Translations under genes and position numbers: made by a program
Assembly: GCA_035388585.1 (NCBI GenBank)
Contig: DAOOQE010000040.1
Span: 1-5,599, forward strand
Source of the DNA: CAG-492 sp035388585
GTDB taxonomy: Bacteria > Bacillota > Clostridia > TANB77 > CAG-508
Direction of reading: 5' to 3'
DNA: 5,599 nucleotides
Notes under the pieces: model-generated
What the model was told of the DNA's origin: nothing
What the model saw: the letters and a program-made list of their open reading frames with translations, nothing else
Databases searched by the model: none
Shown here: positions 5,548-5,599 of the stretch, one piece after another
How positions within the stretch are numbered: the first letter of the stretch is position 1
How the letters are laid out: every line of letters starts with the position of its first letter

Positions 5548-5599
5548 GGTTCAATGTCAATAGTTGGGGTGGCAATTCAGAAATGAGTTGTCATCTCTT
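5548..5599. mobile_element. Possible end of an insertion sequence, cut by the window edge
   Basis: At 5548 the AT-rich spacer changes abruptly to GC-richer sequence beginning GGTTCAATGTCAATAGTTGG. A GG-start followed a few bases later by TGTCAA resembles the terminal inverted repeats I associate with ISL3-type elements; this is from memory and unverified. Read leftward, TTGACA (complement of 5555-5560) would be an outward-facing -35 box, as found at some IS ends. Positions 5566-5597 form a long hairpin with a GAAA loop. No transposase gene is inside the window, so family and orientation are open. Another dispersed repeat or an RNA element is the main alternative. Confidence 0.4.

Overview
The window is strongly AT-rich DNA using the standard bacterial code: Trp is TGG and no TGA is read in frame. 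Good AGGAGG-type ribosome binding sites, TTGACA/TATTAT promoters and a tRNA gene with an encoded CCA end all fit a low-GC Bacillota, most likely a member of Clostridia. That placement is inferred from composition and gene families; no marker gene fixes the species.

Layout, left to right. (1) Positions 9-57 hold a rho-independent terminator for a gene left of the window, followed by an AT-rich spacer with a short tandem duplication. (2) Positions 340-695 hold the wreck of an M14-family gamma-D-glutamyl-diamino-acid peptidase gene. Its first 34 codons and its last ~80 codons survive, but the middle is deleted and the two ends are in different frames. (3) Positions 802-2202 encode an intact M18-family metalloaminopeptidase with its own promoter. 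(4) A 40-bp tandem repeat starts inside the last codons of that gene and runs to about 2495. It is interrupted by a run of exactly 100 N, so its true length is unknown. (5) A tRNA-Arg(TCT) gene on the minus strand (2709-2785) has its own promoter and terminator. (6) Diverging from it, a TTGACA-17-TATTAT promoter reads into a membrane-anchored protein with a Tim44-like region and a C-terminal zinc ribbon (2940-3848). After a repeat-rich 277-base spacer comes an SPFH-domain protein with two C-terminal zinc ribbons (4126-5313). (7) The right edge (5548-5599) changes composition abruptly and looks like the end of an insertion sequence. It includes a long hairpin with a GAAA loop.

The aminopeptidase is a cytosolic peptide-recycling enzyme, and the broken M14 gene beside it would have been a cell-wall peptide hydrolase. 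The Tim44-like and SPFH proteins probably work together at the membrane: one is anchored with a cytosolic zinc ribbon, the other is a soluble SPFH protein with zinc ribbons. The arrangement recalls B. subtilis YdjI, the SPFH protein that works with membrane partners and PspA, but no pspA is visible here. I found no clear new defence or mobile system. The points most worth a second look are the gene-overlapping 40-bp array, the zinc-ribbon Tim44/SPFH pair, the three-codon ATG-AAA-TGA reading frame at the Tim44-like start, and the hairpin at the right edge.
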